This document shows, piece after piece, positions 5,977-9,806 of a stretch of 9,806 bases of DNA. How positions within the stretch are numbered: position 1 is the first letter of the stretch; each line of letters opens with the position of its first letter. Both the position numbers and the translations under genes were made by a program. The notes beneath the pieces were generated by a model. The model was not told the DNA's origin. It ran no database searches and worked only from the letters and a program-made list of their open reading frames with translations. The stretch is from Flavobacteriales bacterium (GTDB lineage: Bacteria > Bacteroidota > Bacteroidia > Flavobacteriales > Flavobacteriaceae): contig JAMONI010000237.1 of the NCBI GenBank assembly GCA_027065935.1, forward strand, positions 1 to 9,806, given 5' to 3'.

Positions 5977-7329
5977 TTATACCACGCCTTGGTCCAACAT
6001 CGCATCGGCCACTTTGATAAAGCCGGCAATATTAGCACCTTTTTTGTAATCGATGTATCCGTCGGGAAGCTTGCCGTATTTGTAAGTGTTTTCGTGAATA
6101 TTATGCATGATGCGTTTTAGGTAGTCGTCCACCTCTTTGGCGGTCCATTGCAAGTGCATGGCATTTTGGGTCATTTCCAAACCCGACACGGCCACCCCGC
6201 CGGCATTGGCCGCTTTGCCCGGGACGTATAACAAGCGGTTTTCTTGAATAATCTCGATAGCCCGGTGGGTCAGCGGCATATTGGCGGCTTCCACTACGCC
6301 TATCAGTCCGTTGGCTACCACTTGACGGGCGTCTTCTTCGTCGAACTCGTTTTGGATGGCGCAAGGGATGGCCAGGTCCACTTTTTGTTCCCACGGTTTT
6401 TTTCCGGGGAAAAATTTCACGCCGAATTTTTCTGCATAAGGTTCGATAATATCACGATTGGAAGCGCGCAGGCGCAACATATAATCCACTTTTTGTCCCG
6501 TAACCCCGTCGGGGTCGTAGATGTAACCGTCGGGTCCTGAAAGGGTAACCACTTTTCCGCCCAAATCGTTTACTTTTTTGACAACACCCCAACTTACGTT
6601 GCCAAAACCGCTGATGGCTATACGCAAACCTTTGATGCTTTTTCCGATGTTGTTCAAGGCCGCTTCGGCAAAATAAACCACGCCGTATCCGGTGGCTTCG
6701 GGACGAATGAGCGAACCGCCCCAGGCCAAGCCTTTTCCGGTCAACACGCCGGTGAATTCGTTGCGCAATTTTTTATACATTCCGAACAAATAGCCCAATT
6801 CTCGTCCGCCTACGCCGATGTCGCCCGCCGGAACGTCCGTATTAGGACCGATGTGTCTGAACAATTCTTGCATAAAGGCTTGAGAAAAGCGCATAATTTC
6901 GGCGTCGGATTTGCCTCTTACGCTAAAATCGGACCCGCCTTTACCTCCGCCCATAGGCAGAGATGTGAGGGAATTTTTGAATGTTTGTTCGAAACCCAAA
7001 AATTTCAACACGCTCAAATTCACGGTAGAATGAAACCGCAAGCCGCCCTTATACGGGCCGATGGCCGAATTAAATTCCACCCGGTAACCGCGATTGACCT
7101 GAATTTCGCCTTTATCGTCCACCCAAGGTACGCGAAACATAATCACGCGTTCGGGTTCCACCATGCGTTCCAGAATTTTTTTTCCTTTATACTTCGGGTT
7201 TTCGTTGATAAAAGGAATAATTACTTCGGCCACTTCTCTTACTGCGGAAAGGAATTCCGGTTCGTTGGGATTGCGCGCACTTACATACGCCAAAAAATCC
7301 TCGATTTCGGATTGGTATTTGTTGTTCAT
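5977..7329 (-). CDS. gdhA: Glutamate dehydrogenase, NADP-type hexameric
   Basis: The 450-residue enzyme interconverts 2-oxoglutarate plus ammonia and glutamate in the cytoplasm, linking nitrogen assimilation to central carbon. Its length and motifs match the small hexameric family (E. coli GdhA ~447). The substrate domain has 'NSAIGPYKGGLRFH' (Lys94), 'FEQTFKNSL' (Lys118), 'LPMGGGKGGSDF' with the catalytic Lys130, and 'VPAGDIGVGGRE' with Asp170. The dinucleotide domain has 'ISGFGNVSWG' (239-248). The strand end that reads the cofactor 2'-OH has 'VTLSGPDGY', without an acidic residue at the expected place, which suggests NADP(H), as in close Bacteroides enzymes. The C-terminal 'ANAGGVAVSGLEM' is typical. 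It has a terminator just downstream and a divergent AT-rich spacer shared with hemW. No convincing promoter box was found in that spacer for gdhA. Confidence 0.96.
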   Translation of the reverse strand: MNNKYQSEIEDFLAYVSARNPNEPEFLSAVREVAEVIIPFINENPKYKGKKILERMVEPERVIMFRVPWVDDKGEIQVNRGYRVEFNSAIGPYKGGLRFHSTVNLSVLKFLGFEQTFKNSLTSLPMGGGKGGSDFSVRGKSDAEIMRFSQAFMQELFRHIGPNTDVPAGDIGVGGRELGYLFGMYKKLRNEFTGVLTGKGLAWGGSLIRPEATGYGVVYFAEAALNNIGKSIKGLRIAISGFGNVSWGVVKKVNDLGGKVVTLSGPDGYIYDPDGVTGQKVDYMLRLRASNRDIIEPYAEKFGVKFFPGKKPWEQKVDLAIPCAIQNEFDEEDARQVVANGLIGVVEAANMPLTHRAIEIIQENRLLYVPGKAANAGGVAVSGLEMTQNAMHLQWTAKEVDDYLKRIMHNIHENTYKYGKLPDGYIDYKKGANIAGFIKVADAMLDQGVV

Positions 7330-7418
7330 TGTAGTAAATAATGATAAATTCGGCGCTAATTTAAACCAAAAAATCTTATAATAAAATACACATATATCAT
7401 TTTATGTTTTAATTTACA

Positions 7419-7426
7419 TAACTTTA
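7419..7426 (+). promoter_or_regulatory. Candidate -7 box for hemW
   Basis: TAACTTTA matches TAnnTTTG at five of the six fixed positions and lies 16 nt before the hemW ATG. No clear TTG is seen 17-23 nt upstream. The whole 113-nt divergent spacer (7330-7442) is very AT-rich and shows no other clear element. Confidence 0.35.
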
Positions 7427-7442
7427 CGTCTTCGAATCGATT

Positions 7443-8570
7443 ATGGCAGGTATTTACATTCACATACCGTTTTGCAGGAAAAATTGCTCGTATTGCGATT
7501 TTTATTTTTCATTGAACAAAAAACACGAACCCGCTTTTTTTAATGCGTTACGGACCGAATTGGCCTTGCGCAAATTCGAAATGCAAAATGAAGCGGTGCA
7601 TACCGTTTATTTGGGTGGCGGAACGCCTTCATACGCTTCAATTCAAGAAGTGGAAAGGGTATTAAATTGGATTTATTCCGAACTGCCTGTGGTTCCGGAG
7701 CCCGAGGTTACTTTGGAAGCCAATCCCGACGATTTGACCCGAGAAAAGCTGTCCGAATGGAAAAAATCGGGTATTAACCGTTTGAGCGTGGGGGTGCAAT
7801 CTTTTTCGGACAAATATTTGAAACTGCTCAACCGGTCGCACAATGCCCGTCAAGTGCATAAAGGCTTGGAAAACGCCCGCAAGGCGGGATTTGAAAACAT
7901 TACCGTTGACCTGATTTACGGCATTCCCGGAATGACTTATGACGAATGGGAAGCGCAAATAAACCGGTTTTTAAGTTTGTCCTTACCCCACTTGTCCGCT
8001 TATGCTTTAACGGTGGAAAAAGGCACCTTGCTGCACCGGCAAGTGGAAAAAAATATTATCCGAATGCCTGATGACGAACAATATGAGAACATGTTTTTTA
8101 TGCTGGTTGACGCCTTGAAAAAACATAATTACGAGCATTACGAAATATCCAACTGGGCCCTTGCGGGACGGAAAAGCCGACACAACAGAAGCTATTGGTC
8201 GGGAGAGAAATATTTCGGTTTCGGTCCTTCGGCACATTCTTACGACGGAAAAAGAACAAGGCGGTGGAACGTGGCCAATTTGCATAAATACATCAGGGGA
8301 ATAAGGGAGGGAAACACTTGGTATGAAACAGAACGCTTGTCGGATAAAGATTTGTTCAATGAGTTGATTATGACGCGCCTGCGCACGTCAAAAGGCATTC
8401 CGGATGGGCGGTTAAAAACGGAATTTGCCGAATTTTATCCGGCCTTTATCAAAACCGCCGAATTATTAATGGCCGAAAGAAAATTAAAGTTTGAAAACGG
8501 ATATTGGAAAGTGCCCGAATCCGCCAGGTTTATCACCGACGGCATTATCGAAACCTTTTTCGTTGTTTAG
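7443..8570 (+). CDS. hemW: HemW, radical SAM heme chaperone
   Basis: The 375-residue protein is a radical SAM family member thought to hold and deliver heme to target proteins. 'PFCRKNCSYCDFY' gives the Cx3Cx2C motif (Cys11, Cys15, Cys18) for the [4Fe-4S] cluster; the extra Cys two places later that marks true coproporphyrinogen dehydrogenase HemN is Phe20 here. 'GGGTP' (58-62) is the SAM-contact motif, and 'EANPDDLT', 'GVQSFSD' and 'DLIYGIPG' follow in family order. The HNxxYW heme-binding signature of HemW is present as 'HNRSYW' (247-252), followed by 'GFGPSAHSY'. The C-terminal ~100 residues form the HemN_C-like winged-helix part. Length is normal. Similar proteins are often misnamed oxygen-independent coproporphyrinogen oxidase. 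It is divergent from gdhA and converges on the membrane gene with 15 nt between stops. Confidence 0.93.
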   Translation: MAGIYIHIPFCRKNCSYCDFYFSLNKKHEPAFFNALRTELALRKFEMQNEAVHTVYLGGGTPSYASIQEVERVLNWIYSELPVVPEPEVTLEANPDDLTREKLSEWKKSGINRLSVGVQSFSDKYLKLLNRSHNARQVHKGLENARKAGFENITVDLIYGIPGMTYDEWEAQINRFLSLSLPHLSAYALTVEKGTLLHRQVEKNIIRMPDDEQYENMFFMLVDALKKHNYEHYEISNWALAGRKSRHNRSYWSGEKYFGFGPSAHSYDGKRTRRWNVANLHKYIRGIREGNTWYETERLSDKDLFNELIMTRLRTSKGIPDGRLKTEFAEFYPAFIKTAELLMAERKLKFENGYWKVPESARFITDGIIETFFVV

Positions 8571-8585
8571 CAAAGGCGGAATCAT

Positions 8586-9023
8586 TCATTTTTTCTTCCC
8601 GAACTCAATCATGGTTAATCCCGCAACAGACATTACGGCAAAGAAAATAATGAAGAAATAATGTTTGGCTTGTAATACCGGTTCGGTATATAAAACCACC
8701 CCCGTAAAGAGTAAAGGTAGCGCCACCAATACGGCTTGAAAAACGGGAATATGATTTTTTCGTTGCACTAACTTCTCCACACCAATGTAAGTATAAATGA
8801 CGATAAAAGCCATCAGCAACAAATACAAATAAACCACCGAAGCTTTTAGAAAAACATGGGACGAATGAGATACACAAAAAAGATTAAAAAAACACAGGTC
8901 CGCATCGAATTTTCCGCTTGCAATCAATAAAGCGAACGAATAAAGTAGCGGTCCGTAAAATCCCCAAAAAAGAAGTCTTTTTTTGCGCTTTTGTTTTCTT
9001 TCTCTTTCTTCAAAAATATTCAT
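8586..9023 (-). CDS. Hypothetical four-helix inner-membrane protein
   Basis: No family is recognised. The 145-residue product starts with a charged cytoplasmic tail ('EERERKQKRKKR'), then shows four likely membrane helices at about residues 17-36, 58-81, 93-113 and 121-141, and ends in Lys-Lys-Lys. The positive ends suggest both termini are cytoplasmic (inference). The first outside loop (~37-57) contains two Cys (44, 50) and two His (53, 56). A strong -7 box lies 13 nt upstream of the ATG and there is no competing frame with known motifs, which supports it as a real gene. It is divergent from iorA and converges with hemW; neither neighbour gives a function. It could be a small integral membrane protein restricted to this group. 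Confidence 0.65.
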   Translation of the reverse strand: MNIFEERERKQKRKKRLLFWGFYGPLLYSFALLIASGKFDADLCFFNLFCVSHSSHVFLKASVVYLYLLLMAFIVIYTYIGVEKLVQRKNHIPVFQAVLVALPLLFTGVVLYTEPVLQAKHYFFIIFFAVMSVAGLTMIEFGKKK

Positions 9024-9036
9024 CCCGATATTTTTT

Positions 9037-9064
9037 CAAAGATACGATTTATTCACACGATAAA
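9037..9064 (-). promoter_or_regulatory. Promoter for the hypothetical membrane gene
   Basis: On the minus strand TATCTTTG (9037-9044) is a full TAnnTTTG match, with TTT (9062-9064; 2 of 3 against TTG) 17 nt upstream. It lies 13 nt before the ATG, giving a short leader. The upstream element touches the palindrome arm at 9065-9072. Confidence 0.55.
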
Positions 9065-9088
9065 AATACCGGAAAATTTACCGGTATT
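9065..9088. repeat. Perfect 8-bp inverted repeat in the divergent promoter region
   Basis: AATACCGG (9065-9072) and CCGGTATT (9081-9088) are perfect inverse complements with an 8-nt AT-only spacer. The repeat lies just upstream of the minus-strand promoter and 17 nt before the iorA -33 element, a natural place for a shared operator. On the minus strand it is followed by TTT, so a terminator-like attenuator is possible, but no gene enters from that side. Confidence 0.5.
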
Positions 9089-9105
9089 AGCTTATCTTAA
9101 TCGGA

Positions 9106-9134
9106 TTGAGTATAAAAAATTATTGTTAACTTTA
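9106..9134 (+). promoter_or_regulatory. Promoter for iorA
   Basis: TTG (9106-9108) is followed after 18 nt by TAACTTTA (9127-9134), which matches TAnnTTTG except for the last base. It lies 21 nt before the iorA ATG. The same -7 variant occurs before hemW. Confidence 0.5.
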
Positions 9135-9155
9135 TGAACAAGAAAATGAATTTCC

Positions 9156-9806
9156 ATGAAAAAAATACTTTTAGGCAACGAAGCCATAGCACAAGGCGCT
9201 CTTGATGCGGGATTATCGGGCGTCTATTCTTACCCCGGCACACCTTCAACCGAAATACCGGAATATATTTTCAACAGTCCCGAAGTAAAGGAAGGGAAGG
9301 TGAAAGCCCACTGGTCGGCTAATGAAAAAACGGCCTACGAAGAAGCTTTGGGGATGTCGTTTGTGGGCAAACGCGCCATGACTACCATGAAACACGTAGG
9401 CCTCAACGTGGCAGCCGACGCCTTTGTCAATTCGGCCATATCCGGCGTACACGGCGGATTGGTCTGCGTTGTAGCCGACGACCCTTCGCAACATTCGTCT
9501 CAAAACGAACAAGACAGCCGGTTTTTCGGCAAATTTGCCATGGTACCCGTATTGGAACCTTCCAACCAACAAGAAGCGTACGACATGATGGCCTACGCTT
9601 TCGATTTATCCGAAAAATTCAAACTTCCCGTTTTGTTTCGCAGCGTTACCCGGCTCTCGCATTCGAGAAGTATCATCACGCTGAAAAACGAAAAAAGACC
9701 GCAAAACCCCTTACAAACACCGGAAGATTCCAAACGCTTTGCCCTCGTGCCGGCATACGCCAAAAAGCAGTATGTCAAACTAATAGAAAAACAAAAAGTC
9801 TTGGAA
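9156..9806 (+). CDS. iorA: Indolepyruvate:ferredoxin oxidoreductase alpha subunit, N-terminal part
   Basis: The frame is open from the ATG at 9156 to the window end (217 codons), so the C-terminal part, with the thiamine-diphosphate domain and ferredoxin-like clusters, is outside. The visible part is the N-terminal pyrimidine-binding domain of the IorA family: 'LLGNEAIAQGALDAG', 'YPGTPSTEIPEY', 'WSANEKTAYEEALG', 'TTMKHVGLNVAADAF', 'GGLVCVVADDPSQHSSQNE', 'DSRFF' and 'VLEPSNQQEAYDM', in the usual order. The enzyme decarboxylates aryl pyruvates made by transamination of Trp, Phe and Tyr, forming aryl-acetyl-CoA and reduced ferredoxin in anaerobes; the reaction is reversible in some. The beta subunit IorB would be expected just downstream. 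The family call is firm; substrate range is inferred. Confidence 0.92.
   Translation, partial: MKKILLGNEAIAQGALDAGLSGVYSYPGTPSTEIPEYIFNSPEVKEGKVKAHWSANEKTAYEEALGMSFVGKRAMTTMKHVGLNVAADAFVNSAISGVHGGLVCVVADDPSQHSSQNEQDSRFFGKFAMVPVLEPSNQQEAYDMMAYAFDLSEKFKLPVLFRSVTRLSHSRSIITLKNEKRPQNPLQTPEDSKRFALVPAYAKKQYVKLIEKQKVLE

Noticed and set aside
7330..7442. Promoter for gdhA in the divergent spacer
   Set aside because: The best minus-strand match (TATCATTA about 20 nt after a TTG) fits only about half of the fixed -7 positions in this AT-rich stretch; too weak to list.
7443..8570. Oxygen-independent coproporphyrinogen dehydrogenase HemN
   Set aside because: The fourth Cys after the radical SAM motif is Phe20 and the HNxxYW heme-binding motif of HemW is present.

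Overview
The window reads as a chromosomal housekeeping stretch from a member of the Bacteroidota, most likely a Bacteroidales-type anaerobe. The reasons are a phosphate-selective-type porin ending in a C-terminal Phe, upstream motifs of the Bacteroidota promoter form (TTG about 17-23 nt before TAnnTTTG), few Shine-Dalgarno sequences, and protein sequences typical of that phylum (GdhA, HemW, an RluB-type enzyme with a basic N-terminal tail). An indolepyruvate:ferredoxin oxidoreductase subunit at the right edge fits an anaerobic amino-acid-using lifestyle. The species is not identifiable from sequence reading alone. No mobile element, CRISPR array, tRNA or rRNA was seen, and no gene-free stretch exceeds 300 nt.

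Layout, left to right. (1) The last ~107 codons of an outer-membrane porin (+) run into a bidirectional terminator. (2) On the minus strand, a fused thioredoxin-like/glutaredoxin gene is followed 26 nt later by a groES-type gene with no groEL beside it. (3) Divergent from these, on the plus strand, are an RluB/RsuA-family pseudouridine synthase and a small HARE-HTH plus HNH nuclease. (4) A minus-strand block follows, transcribed right to left: gdhA with its own terminator, then guaA and guaB. (5) hemW (+), divergent from gdhA, converges on a minus-strand four-helix membrane protein of unknown function. (6) iorA (+), divergent from the membrane gene, runs off the right edge.

How the genes work together. 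guaA and guaB are adjacent and encode the two steps IMP to XMP to GMP; GdhA makes glutamate from ammonia and 2-oxoglutarate, which feeds the glutamine GuaA uses. The redox-fold protein and GroES paralogue probably share one transcript, hinting at a link between thiol chemistry and protein folding. The remaining genes look like unrelated neighbours.

The most notable observations are an IMP dehydrogenase that lacks the regulatory CBS pair, an orphan divergent GroES paralogue paired with a thioredoxin-fold/glutaredoxin fusion, a solitary HARE-HTH/HNH nuclease, and a guaA promoter motif so close to the start codon that the mRNA may be leaderless. No clearly new multi-gene system was found.
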